15,420 nucleotides of DNA from Neocallimastix lanati (nom. inval.). Lineage: Eukaryota > Neocallimastigomycota > Neocallimastigomycetes > Neocallimastigales > Neocallimastigaceae. The translations under genes and the position numbers were made by a program. This document shows positions 7,626 through 15,399 of this stretch, piece after piece (the stretch's first letter is position 1; the number at the start of each line of letters is the position of its first letter). Under the pieces are notes generated by a model. The model did no database searches and was not told where the DNA came from. It was given only the letters and a program-made list of their open reading frames with translations. The DNA lies in NCBI GenBank assembly GCA_016946835.1, contig JACVTC010000608.1, positions 1-15,420 on the forward strand, in the 5' to 3' direction.

Positions 7626-8121
7626 TTATTTATTTAAAAATATCTAAAATATTACTAATAAGAATTTATTTAATTGGCTATAATTTTTATTACAATCTGT
7701 TAAAATATTCAAATAAAAATAAAAATACTATTCTAATATAAAGGTTTTTAATAAAATAAAATATTTTTCAATATAAAATAAAACATTTCGATATAAAATT
7801 TTATAATAAAAAGTTAAAATATAATATATAAATTTTTAATTATCAATATATAAAAATATTATTAATATAAATTTTCATTATTAATATAAAAAAAATAAGA
7901 TTTATTATTAATATTGCTAATATAAGTTTTAAATATATAAAAATATTACTATTAATATAAGATTTAATATAAAAATATAAAGTTTAATATAATTTTTGAT
8001 TTAATTTTTGATCTTTGGATTTAAAAATTTATTAAAGTACAAAAATAATAATGTACACATAATGTATTAGAAATAAATCGTAGATTTAATTAAGAATGCA
8101 TTATTTAGTACATTCTTATCA

Positions 8122-8134
8122 AGATGCCCCGACG
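8122..8134 (-). promoter_or_regulatory. polypurine tract of the minus-strand element
   Basis: In element sense, CGTCGGGGCATCT lies between the integrase stop codon (8140-8142) and the LTR start. This is the position where plus-strand DNA synthesis is primed. The tract is short and not purely purine, so the precise primer is uncertain. Confidence 0.5.
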
Positions 8135-8139
8135 AAGAC

Positions 8140-8853
8140 TCAAGCTTCTCTGTAAGCGGAGTTAAACTTTACTAAATTTTTAAAGTGAACATTCCTATCG
8201 AGTTGCTTTCCAGTCTTCTGATCGATTAGGGTTGCCGTGTTGAATTGAATTTTTAAAATTTTAAATGGTCCATTGTAATATGGTTCTAGCTTAGTGCGGC
8301 TAAAGTTTCTAACAAGAACAAGATCACCAGCCTTTAATTCTTTTCCTTTTTTCATACTTATTTGTTCTTCTCGTCTTGTTGCCCAATACTTGTTAGCATT
8401 CTTCACATTTTCGCATGCTTCTCTAGTCCATTGATAATGACGAACAAATTTTTCCATTAAGATTTCATCATATGATTTACCTGCATTTTCAATTGTTCTT
8501 ATGGCTATATCATAAGGCTGTTGGTCTTCTCTTCCATATACTAATTCAAAACTAGAATGTCCAGTAGCTGTATTTTTGGTAGTTCGAAGTGCCCATAAAG
8601 CAGAAGGTAAAACTTCATCCCAATCTTGATTTTTCCTTCCTAATAAACGGAGTAATTTTCCAATTTCTTTATTTCGATTTTCAGTAAGGCCATTTGATTC
8701 AGGGTGGTAAGTAGCTACAAATTTAACATATACATCATAAAGATCAAGAAAGATTTTAGTCATATCAGAAGTGAATTGGACTCCATTATCAGTAGTAATA
8801 ACTTGAGGTACACCATGTCTTGCAAAAACGTTTATTAAAAATTTAATTATATG
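8140..8853 (-). pseudogene. pol: integrase C-terminal part, in +1 frame after a frameshift
   Basis: This is the remainder of Pol, read one base on from the main frame. The frame is open from 8853 down to the TGA at 8140-8142; the ATG at 8763 is an internal Met, not a true start. It contains the second catalytic Asp of integrase (DNG, Asp codon 8788-8790). The catalytic Glu lies 36 residues later (NGLTEN), which matches the D,D-35-E spacing. The core C-terminus (LPSALWALRTTKN) follows, then the GPY/F domain (YYNGPFKIL) and a short tail ending 18 bp from the LTR. No chromodomain follows. The first catalytic Asp is in the upstream frame, so a functional integrase needs the frameshift (8845-8853) to be absent or bypassed. 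A sequencing or assembly error in this A/T run is a real alternative. Confidence 0.85.
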
Positions 8854-11800
8854 TTATGTTTTCAGTGGGTTCGGCTTCAACCCATTTGGTAAAGTAATCA
8901 ACAGTTACTATAATATATTGATTATTATTTCTTGTTTTTGGTAACGGTCCTATAATATCTAATCCTAAATGCACAAAGGGACCCTCCACTTTAGTTGGAT
9001 GGTTTTCGGTTGGTTCTGGATATGGTTGAGGACGATTTAATTGGCATTTTTCACAATTACTAACAATTCTTTTGATATCTTTAATCATATGATTCCAATA
9101 AAAGTTTTTCTTAAGTCTTTGATATGTTTTGTAATATCCTTCGTGGCCAATATTATGAGCTTCTAAAATTAATTTAAACCTTTCATTTTCGTCCGTTATT
9201 AATTTTCTATAATTTCCATTGTCGATAAAGTAATCTTCACCATCAATAACAGTAAACTTTTCATTAATAAATTCCTTTATAACCTTAGATAATAATTCTT
9301 CATTATTTCCATTAGTAATTTTTGTTAATAATATCTTTCTCTCTTCCTTACTTTTCATTCTTGAAAGAGCATCAGCTAACACATTCTTTTTGCCTGATTC
9401 ATATTTTATATTAATTCCAAGCATACTAGCGGTTAGACACCATCTTGTTTGCCTTGCATTCAAAGGTTCTTTATTCTTAAATAAACCAACTAATGGTTTA
9501 TGATCTGTGTAAATAGTTGTAGGTAATGGATTTCCTTCAATATAAGATTTAAATTTAGTCATACAGTAAAATAAAGCTGTTCCTTCCAAATCTGTGATAC
9601 CATAATTCTTTTCAGTTTTCTTCAAACTTCTACTTATAAAGTGTATTGGATGCTCCTTACCGGTTTCTTCTTCTTTTTGTAAAAGAACTCCACCAATTCC
9701 ATTATACGAAGCATCAGTTCTAATGATAAAAGGTTTGTCAAATGACGGAAATTTTAGAATAGGTGCATTGATTAATTTTTCTTTTAGGAGTTCAAAGCTT
9801 TCTTGTTGTTCTTTATTCCATTCATATTTAGTATTCTTTTTCAATAATTTACATAAAGGTGAGGTAATTTGAGCATATTTAGGGATAAAGTCACGATAAT
9901 ACCCTATTGCTCCTAGAAATGATCTTAATTCATGAATTGATGAAGGGGCTTCCCACTTCTTAATAGCTGTTATTTTACTTTCCATGGGACTTAATCCTTT
10001 AGTAGTAAGTTTGTGACCTAATACATCAACTTCAGTTTGAAGAAAATGGCACTTTTCAATATTAATTTTTAACTTGTTTTCTTTAAATACTTCTAATACT
10101 TGTTTAATATGAATTAAATGTTCTTCGATACTTTTTGAATAGATCAAAACATCATCAATAAATACATAAACAAATTCACCAATAAAAGGGAATAAAATTT
10201 TATTCATTTCTCTTTGGAAGGTTGAGGGAGCTCCAGTAAGTCCAAAAGGCATAACCTTAAATTGATAATTTCCAAACTTAGTAGTGAAAGTGGTTACTTC
10301 AACGCTTTCTTCATCCATTAAGATTTGGTGAAAACCAGAAAATAAATCAAGAGTTGTAAATATTTTAGATCCTCCGAGACTATCAAAAATTTCATCTATA
10401 TATGGAACTGAATAAGAATCTTTTTCTGTCATATCATTGACTTTTCGGTAGTCAATACACAAGCGCCACTTTCCATTGTGTTTTAGAATGAGTACTACTG
10501 GAGATGACCATTCTGAACAGGATGGTTCTATCAATCCTTTCTTAATAAGCTTTGTAAGTTCTTCTTTTAAGATATCTGATTTTAATTTAGTTAACCTATA
10601 ACTTCTTAATTTTACTGGCTTTGCATTTGCTTTCAAACGGATCTTATGTGGTGAAAGTTTAGAAGGAGTTAGTTCTTCTGTTGAAGTGGCAACTATGTCA
10701 ATCATTTCTTTGAGAATTTTAATAATTTGTTCTTTATAATCTTTATTTAAGGTACTTAAAAATTCATCACTCTCAATAAATTCCATTGGAGTTAATTCCT
10801 TTATAATTTCCTTTTCATTATTCGTTTCTTTAACTTTTCTAATAGTGCAAATTATACTTTCTTCATCATAATATTGATTATTTATTTTAGCTATTTCTTC
10901 GTATTCACTTTCTGACAAAAGTTTACATAAACTGTTTAAGGTCGGATGAATAAATAAACAATGATCGATTTGAGTTTTAAAGTTTATTAACATATCATAA
11001 AATGAGTCTTCTTTCTCAATAATTCTAAAGTCCGCATTAAATTCATAATTATTAATTTTTACTGGTAATTGAACAATAATTCCTTCCGAGTATTCTTCAT
11101 CTTGTGTTGCTAGTTGGATTCTTCCACGACTTTTTCCAACTGTTTCATATTCACCAGGTAATTTATCAAAATACTGCTTAGTAACGATGCTTAGGTTACT
11201 ACAAGAATCAATTAAAAGTTTTCCTAGTACTCCGTCAACACTTGCATCAACCATTGCTAAGTCTTCTTCGGCTACTTCATTACTTTTACTTATGTAGCTA
11301 TGATCATAGTTATTCACTAATAAAGTTCGTGCTATTACATTGTCTACAGTTCCAATTATTTTAGATTTTTCTAACTTTAAACCTTGAGTTAATTGTGAAC
11401 GAATTTTCGGACATGCATTCAAGAGTTGACCTATCGTAATACTGGATTTAAGATTATTTAAATCATCCATAATATTGTAAGGTTCTTTATTATTCATCAT
11501 TTTGATATTCCTTTTTACTAACTGAGTATTTTCATTATTAGTTTCTTTAGTTTTTGTTGAAATTAATTTTTCCAAAGTATTAGTTTTATTTTGTTGATTA
11601 TCTTTATTCATTTCTATATCTTCTATTTCATTATCGATTACAAGTATATCTTCAGATTCAACTTTTTTCTTTCCTTTTGATGAATAATTGTTGTTTTCTT
11701 CTTTACTTTCTCTTACTCTTGTTATATTTCTTAATTCCTTTTCTTTTTGTTTTTCTTTGTTAATATTTGGTTGAGTTAAAATTGAAGGAAGTATTTGATT

Positions 11801-12136
11801 TTTATAAACTTTATTTGGTTTATTATGTAGCTCATTTTCTTTCTTCTTTCTTAAAGCAGGAGTTGCGAAAGGACGTGGATTATCTTTTAAACTTTTATGT
11901 ACTTTCTTGGAATTATTTTCTTCCTTTTCGCTGTTATTATCATTCATTTTTCTTTTTATAGCATTTATAATGATATTATCCTCACTTTCAGTTGTGTCAC
12001 TAAAATCAGATTCTTCAGATTCTTTATTAAAGGAATTATTATCAATTGGGGTATTCTTGGTAAAAGTATTATTTTGTAAATTATTTAATGAAGCTATTGT
12101 TTTGTCATTGGGAGTGCTTCTGCTCCCATTTAGAAG
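8843..12136 (-). CDS. pol: Pol polyprotein: protease, RT, RNase H, N-terminal integrase
   Basis: The frame is open from 12166; after a -1 slip at the end of gag, translation would enter it at 12136. Numbering from the first ATG (11947): residues 1-230 are a Lys/Glu/Asn-rich extension with a conserved-looking SSITIGQLLNACPKIRSQL segment. Protease lies at about 231-335, with active site DSC (247-249). RT is at about 430-650, with TLDLFSG (Asp534) and FIDD (Asp598-Asp599). RNase H has Asp745, Glu788, Asp815 and Asp859 all present. The integrase HHCC zinc finger is H931, H935, C965 and C968, and the first catalytic Asp is D997 in LGLDIIGPL. The frame stops at 8843, inside the integrase core. RT and RNase H look catalytically complete. 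The protease motif is unusual (Cys instead of Gly). Confidence 0.93.
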   Translation of the reverse strand, partial: LLNGSRSTPNDKTIASLNNLQNNTFTKNTPIDNNSFNKESEESDFSDTTESEDNIIINAIKRKMNDNNSEKEENNSKKVHKSLKDNPRPFATPALRKKKENELHNKPNKVYKNQILPSILTQPNINKEKQKEKELRNITRVRESKEENNNYSSKGKKKVESEDILVIDNEIEDIEMNKDNQQNKTNTLEKLISTKTKETNNENTQLVKRNIKMMNNKEPYNIMDDLNNLKSSITIGQLLNACPKIRSQLTQGLKLEKSKIIGTVDNVIARTLLVNNYDHSYISKSNEVAEEDLAMVDASVDGVLGKLLIDSCSNLSIVTKQYFDKLPGEYETVGKSRGRIQLATQDEEYSEGIIVQLPVKINNYEFNADFRIIEKEDSFYDMLINFKTQIDHCLFIHPTLNSLCKLLSESEYEEIAKINNQYYDEESIICTIRKVKETNNEKEIIKELTPMEFIESDEFLSTLNKDYKEQIIKILKEMIDIVATSTEELTPSKLSPHKIRLKANAKPVKLRSYRLTKLKSDILKEELTKLIKKGLIEPSCSEWSSPVVLILKHNGKWRLCIDYRKVNDMTEKDSYSVPYIDEIFDSLGGSKIFTTLDLFSGFHQILMDEESVEVTTFTTKFGNYQFKVMPFGLTGAPSTFQREMNKILFPFIGEFVYVFIDDVLIYSKSIEEHLIHIKQVLEVFKENKLKINIEKCHFLQTEVDVLGHKLTTKGLSPMESKITAIKKWEAPSSIHELRSFLGAIGYYRDFIPKYAQITSPLCKLLKKNTKYEWNKEQQESFELLKEKLINAPILKFPSFDKPFIIRTDASYNGIGGVLLQKEEETGKEHPIHFISRSLKKTEKNYGITDLEGTALFYCMTKFKSYIEGNPLPTTIYTDHKPLVGLFKNKEPLNARQTRWCLTASMLGINIKYESGKKNVLADALSRMKSKEERKILLTKITNGNNEELLSKVIKEFINEKFTVIDGEDYFIDNGNYRKLITDENERFKLILEAHNIGHEGYYKTYQRLKKNFYWNHMIKDIKRIVSNCEKCQLNRPQPYPEPTENHPTKVEGPFVHLGLDIIGPLPKTRNNNQYIIVTVDYFTKWVEAEPTENITYN

Positions 12137-12142
12137 TTTAAA
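12090..12142 (-). promoter_or_regulatory. -1 ribosomal frameshift signal between gag and pol
   Basis: In the gag reading frame the codons before the stop are TCT TTA AAC TTC TAA, giving the heptamer U UUA AAC (12142-12136) in the correct X XXY YYZ phase. A 7-nt spacer (12135-12129) follows. Next is a 6-bp stem, TGGGAG (12128-12123) with CTCCCA (12114-12109), around an 8-nt loop. The loop's GAAGC can pair with GCTTC at 12094-12090 across a 14-nt A-rich linker, forming an H-type pseudoknot. The pol frame is exactly -1 relative to gag here. Slippage and structure are inferred from sequence. Confidence 0.8.
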
Positions 12143-13035
12143 GACTTTTTGGAATATATTTCTTTTTTATTTTTTTCCATAATCTTATTTAATTGAGGGC
12201 AATAGTATGAGTAATGACCTTCTTCCTTACAGAAGAAGCAAGTTTTAACAGATAAATTTCTCATTTTCTGGGTTGATTCTTCTATAATATCTTGAGGTTT
12301 CAGTTTATTATTTGTTTGACTTGTTTGGAAAGTTTCGTTTCTTCTTTTAGGATAAAGTCTTGAAGTAGTACTGTTTTGATTATTTTGATTATGCTGGGAA
12401 TTATTAACATTATAGGTATTAATATTATTGTTCCTTACAGAAAGTCTATCTACTTTCTCGGCAATTTTGAAAGCTTTCTCCATACTTATATCATCTTTAA
12501 GGGATAATTTCTTCCAGGCTTCATAATTATTTTGAATAGAATCAATATAATCTAGTACACCAATGCGCTTTCTTCTCTTTTTATCAAGTTTAGTGTACAA
12601 AGTTCTATATCTTACATTAAAGTCTTTAATCTTTTCGTTTCTTTTAATTCGCATTGCACGAAGTTCTTTAAGAAGTAAATTTTGGTCTTCTTTAATACCG
12701 TAAAAATTTTCAAGACTTGAAATAATTTTTTCAAGAGAAGGAAATTTATCATCATCAACATTTTCTTCTTCATCATCTTCTTCTTCATCTGATGAATCAT
12801 CACTTTCATCATCACTATCTTCTCCCAAATCTTCAATAACGCGTTGTACTTCACCAGAGCTGGTAAGTAAACAAGCATTAAATATTGTTTCCGGATCTGT
12901 GATACCTTGTATCTTGATCCAAAGTTTTAATTCAGTAGCCCAGGACTTTATATCTAAATTGTCCTTGCTAAGCTTCACTATGTCTCGTAATTCTTTCTTT
13001 AATTCTTTAAAACTTAAAGTACTTTTAGTAGACAT
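12130..13035 (-). CDS. gag: Gag of the minus-strand element
   Basis: This is a 301-residue protein from the ATG at 13035; the frame is open upstream to 13107, but only through a TTG codon. It would form the particle and bind element RNA. Residues about 10-70 and 97-200 are a capsid-like helical region with a YGIKEDQNLLLKELRAMR segment. They are interrupted by a strongly acidic Asp/Glu/Ser run (residues 72-96). An Asn/Gln-rich linker precedes a CX2CX4HX4C zinc knuckle (C266, C269, H274, C279). A Lys-rich C-terminus ends two codons after the slippery heptamer. It overlaps the pol frame by about 37 nt and feeds it by -1 frameshift. It is not closely similar in sequence to the plus-strand Gag, so the two elements are different families. 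Confidence 0.88.
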   Translation of the reverse strand: MSTKSTLSFKELKKELRDIVKLSKDNLDIKSWATELKLWIKIQGITDPETIFNACLLTSSGEVQRVIEDLGEDSDDESDDSSDEEEDDEEENVDDDKFPSLEKIISSLENFYGIKEDQNLLLKELRAMRIKRNEKIKDFNVRYRTLYTKLDKKRRKRIGVLDYIDSIQNNYEAWKKLSLKDDISMEKAFKIAEKVDRLSVRNNNINTYNVNNSQHNQNNQNSTTSRLYPKRRNETFQTSQTNNKLKPQDIIEESTQKMRNLSVKTCFFCKEEGHYSYYCPQLNKIMEKNKKEIYSKKSLNF

Positions 13036-13210
13036 TTCGTTTTTAGTTAATAATTTTTTATTGTAAATTAACGAGGTTATTAAATACGAATAAATTTGAA
13101 AGTCCAACTTTAAAAATATAATTTAACAAGTAATTTAATATCGAATCAAATTTTAAAACAATATATCTTAGTAATTTTTGAAAATAATAATTTTATTTGC
13201 TTTCTTTAGT

Positions 13211-13485
13211 AAGTATAAGCTCGAAATCCTTATCGACAACTTAGTAGAAATTATAAAGCACGAGGTTCTTTTCGACTACTTTTTTTAGAATAATTTTAAG
13301 TTCGAAATCTTTATCGACAATTTAATAGAATAATTTTAAGTTCGAAATCTTTATCGACAATTCAATGAAATAATTTTAAGTTCGAAATCTTTATCGACAA
13401 CTTAATAGAATAATTTTAAGTTCGAAATCTTTATCGACAACTTAATAGAATATTTTTTCAAGCTCGAAATCTTTATTGACCACTT
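13211..13485. repeat. 40-bp tandem repeat in the leader
   Basis: Four head-to-tail units with an exact 40-bp period start at 13291, 13331, 13371 and 13411. Each is built on taattttaagttcgaaatct followed by ttatcgacaacttaatagaa, with a few substitutions. Diverged single units flank them at about 13211-13250 and 13451-13485. Each contains the sub-motif tcgaaatctttatcga, which begins and ends with the palindrome TCGA. Confidence 0.9.
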
Positions 13486-14063
13486 GAATTTTGTAATTTA
13501 GTATATTTGTAGTAATAAATTTAGAAGCAAAGTTTTATTTATTATTTTCACCTTTCAAAAATTTTTCTTTTTAAACGATAAATATTGTATTGTTATAGCT
13601 AATAAAATTATTAATTAATTATAATTATTAAACACAAAAAAATAATCTTTATTGTCGTACAATCTGATAGTACACACTGTCTGACGTGCAGCTTACCTAA
13701 TGGTGTCATGCCACGCGTGTGCCACGATTACTATATTCAATATAAAATATAGCAGTTCAGAGCCCACTAGCCCAATTACTATGTAGGATAAACTTAATCC
13801 GATAATCTATGTACGGAATAAAAAAAATTTTAAAAGTATTCAATAATATTTTTATTAACTAATAAAAATTAACTAAAAACACAATATTTTCAAAGTAAAT
13901 TAAGATTCTATTACAGGAATTATATAACAAATAAAGTACCAGTAATAAAAAAAAATAAAAAAAATTTAAATGGCGAAGTTAGCCAAAGTCTGATACTTTA
14001 TATAATAAAGTGCCTTATAACTAGCACAAAGAAAAGTAAAAAAAATTATATAAAAAAAACAAT

Positions 14064-14085
14064 CTTACGCCTTCGGTGACGTAAG
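14064..14085. repeat. leader hairpin 1
   Basis: CTTACG (14064-14069) and CGTAAG (14080-14085) form a perfect 6-bp stem with a 10-nt loop. It is one of two hairpins in the GC-rich part of the leader. Confidence 0.6.
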
Positions 14086-14155
14086 CTCCTTATTCGCCAG
14101 TGCTTGGAAAGTACCCGCACCTTCGTGTGTTGAAACGTTGAAGGTTGAACTATTA

Positions 14156-14170
14156 TTACCGGGTCGGTAA
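14156..14170. repeat. leader hairpin 2
   Basis: TTACCG (14156-14161) and CGGTAA (14165-14170) form a perfect 6-bp stem with a 3-nt loop. It lies just after a triple repeat of gttgaa (14129-14150). Confidence 0.6.
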
Positions 14171-14373
14171 CCAAATACCTTCGTCTACTTTCCAATTAAT
14201 CTCCAAATTAACTACTATTCAATAACCTACTATGAATAGAGTTAATTTGTTGCTATCTGAGAATACACTGTGTATGAGCTCTATCCGCTCCTTGTTATAA
14301 TTTTACAAAATTTGTTTTTTTAGAATCTTAATTTTACTTATTTAAAAAAAATTTTTTTTTATATATATATATC

Positions 14374-14419
14374 AAACAAGCGCCATGGGTTAATCAAAGG
14401 ATTAACGACTTACTTGTTT
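14374..14419. repeat. two-storey hairpin near the primer-binding site
   Basis: The outer arms are AAACAAG (14374-14380) and CTTGTTT (14413-14419). The inner perfect stem is GTTAATC (14389-14395) and GATTAAC (14400-14406), with a 4-nt loop. It lies about 70 nt from the PBS on the leader side, where retroelement packaging or dimerisation structures are commonly found. Confidence 0.6.
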
Positions 14420-14486
14420 ATCAATATAAAATAAAAAAAAAAATTAAAAAAAAATCTATGTTATTTACTATTATTTCTATTTAATT

Positions 14487-14503
14487 CCCCGATATCTCCA
14501 CCA
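14487..14503 (-). promoter_or_regulatory. primer-binding site (tRNA 3' end complement)
   Basis: In element sense, TGGTGGAGATATCGGGG begins 6 nt after the end of the 5' LTR. TGG followed by the complement of an acceptor stem and part of a T stem is the form of a PBS that pairs with a tRNA 3' CCA end. It is not the initiator-Met PBS (TGGTATC...). The tRNA identity could not be decided from the window. Confidence 0.65.
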
Positions 14504-14643
14504 TATAAATGTTAAGGTTTTAGAGAATTAAATAAAAATAAAGTAAGGAAACACAAATTTTATTTATTTATTTATTATTTTTATTTATAAATTTATTTGA
14601 TTTTATTTGATGATATTTAAAAATTAGTAGCAAAATTTACAAC

Positions 14644-14651
14644 TATTTATA
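14644..14651 (-). promoter_or_regulatory. TATA box of the 5' LTR promoter
   Basis: TATAAATA in element sense, preceded by an A-rich run, lies 135-142 bp from the LTR/leader boundary. Transcription would start roughly 25-35 nt downstream. Confidence 0.55.
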
Positions 14652-14808
14652 CTTTTTTTCAAGGCATAAAAGTTGTTCTTGCCACTAAATTACATTTTAT
14701 TTATTTTTTTTTTTTAAAAACTATTAAATTTAAATTGATTTTTATAATTAATTATATAAAATTTAATTATAACAATATAAATAAAATACATTTATAATAT
14801 TAATAAAA

Positions 14809-14810
<2 letters not shown>

Positions 14811-14896
<86 letters not shown>
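14811..14896. repeat. 86-bp poly-T tract inside the 5' LTR
   Basis: An uninterrupted run of 86 T is followed by four ATTT units. It is the counterpart of the 87-bp run in the other LTR. Confidence 0.95.
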
Positions 14897-14898
<2 letters not shown>

Positions 14899-15395
14899 TT
14901 ATTTATTTATTTAAAAATATCTAAAATATTACTAATAAGAATTTATTTAATTGGCTATAATTTTTATTACAATCTGTTAAAATATTCAAATAAAAATAAA
15001 AATACTATTCTAATATAAAGGTTTTTAATAAAATAAAATATTTTTCAATATAAAATAAAACATTTCGATATAAAATTTTATAATAAAAAGTTAAAATATA
15101 ATATATAAATTTTTAATTATCAATATATAAAAATATTATTAATATAAATTTTCATTATTAATATAAAAAAATAAGATTTATTATTAATATTGCTAATATA
15201 AGTTTTAAATATAAAAATATTACTATTAATATAAGATTTAATATAAAAATATAAAGTTTAATATAATTTTTGATTTAATTTTTGATCTTTGGATTTAAAA
15301 ATTTATTAAAGTACAAAAATAATAATGTACACATAATGTATTAGAAATAAATCGTAGATTTAATTAAGAATGCATTATTTAGTACATTCTTATCA

Positions 15396-15399
15396 AGAG
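15396..15399. repeat. right copy of target-site duplication (agag)
   Basis: agag lies directly between the end of the 5' LTR and the start of a further LTR copy. It matches 7233-7236. Confidence 0.6.

Larger units (their letters stand above)
7237..8121 (-). repeat. 3' LTR of the minus-strand element
   Basis: This is a direct repeat of 14510-15395. In element sense it starts TGATAAGAATG and ends CCTTAACA, giving the usual TG...CA. It contains an 87-bp homopolymer (A in element sense) followed by the TATA box and then the R/U5 part. It is A/T-rich throughout. Confidence 0.95.
13036..14486 (-). other. long 5' leader of the minus-strand element
   Basis: About 1.45 kb lie between the primer-binding site and gag, long for this group. 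No substantial open frame is seen; a short one starts at the minus-strand ATG at 13709. The leader contains a 40-bp tandem repeat (13291-13450), a GC-rich island around 13670-13735 with the 8-bp palindrome CACGCGTG (13712-13719), and a second GC-rich block at 14060-14200 with two hairpins. A double hairpin at 14374-14419 carries a perfect GTAAGT splice-donor-like motif on the minus strand. Such leaders may carry packaging or dimerisation signals, or an intron; neither is shown. Confidence 0.6.
7237..15395 (-). mobile_element. near-complete Ty3/gypsy LTR retrotransposon
   Basis: The unit is 8,159 bp and is transcribed on the minus strand. It has 885/886-bp LTRs with TG...CA ends, a 4-bp flanking duplication, a PBS, a leader of about 1.45 kb, gag, a -1 frameshift signal, pol with PR-RT-RH-IN order, and a PPT next to the 3' LTR. 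Integrase after RNase H places it in Ty3/gypsy rather than copia. There is no chromodomain after the GPY/F domain, unlike the plus-strand element. The LTRs differ only at five simple repeats, indicating a recent insertion. The only visible coding break is a one-base frameshift in integrase. Confidence 0.95.
14510..15395 (-). repeat. 5' LTR of the minus-strand element
   Basis: This 886-bp direct repeat of 7237-8121 carries the functional promoter position. Compared with the other LTR, I see only length changes at simple repeats: T11/T12, T87/T86, ATTT x3/x4, A8/A7 and one AT unit. These add up exactly to the 1-bp length difference. No base substitution was found by eye. Confidence 0.95.

Noticed and set aside
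11767-12182. Three overlapping plus-strand open frames (60-91 codons)
   Set aside because: They lie opposite the Lys/Glu/Asn-rich start of pol. Their hydrophobic Phe/Leu/Ile composition is what the antisense of AAA/GAA codons produces, so apparent membrane segments are artefacts.
12612-12878. Minus-strand open frame of 88 codons inside gag
   Set aside because: It is an alternative frame of the gag gene; its Met/Lys run comes from the GAT/GAA-rich acidic stretch.
13291-13450. CRISPR-like regular repeats
   Set aside because: The units are head to tail with no variable spacers, in a eukaryotic retrotransposon leader.
14064-14085. Rho-independent terminator or UUCG tetraloop hairpin on the plus strand
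   Set aside because: The setting is eukaryotic, the transcript of interest is on the opposite strand, and no bacterial gene precedes it.
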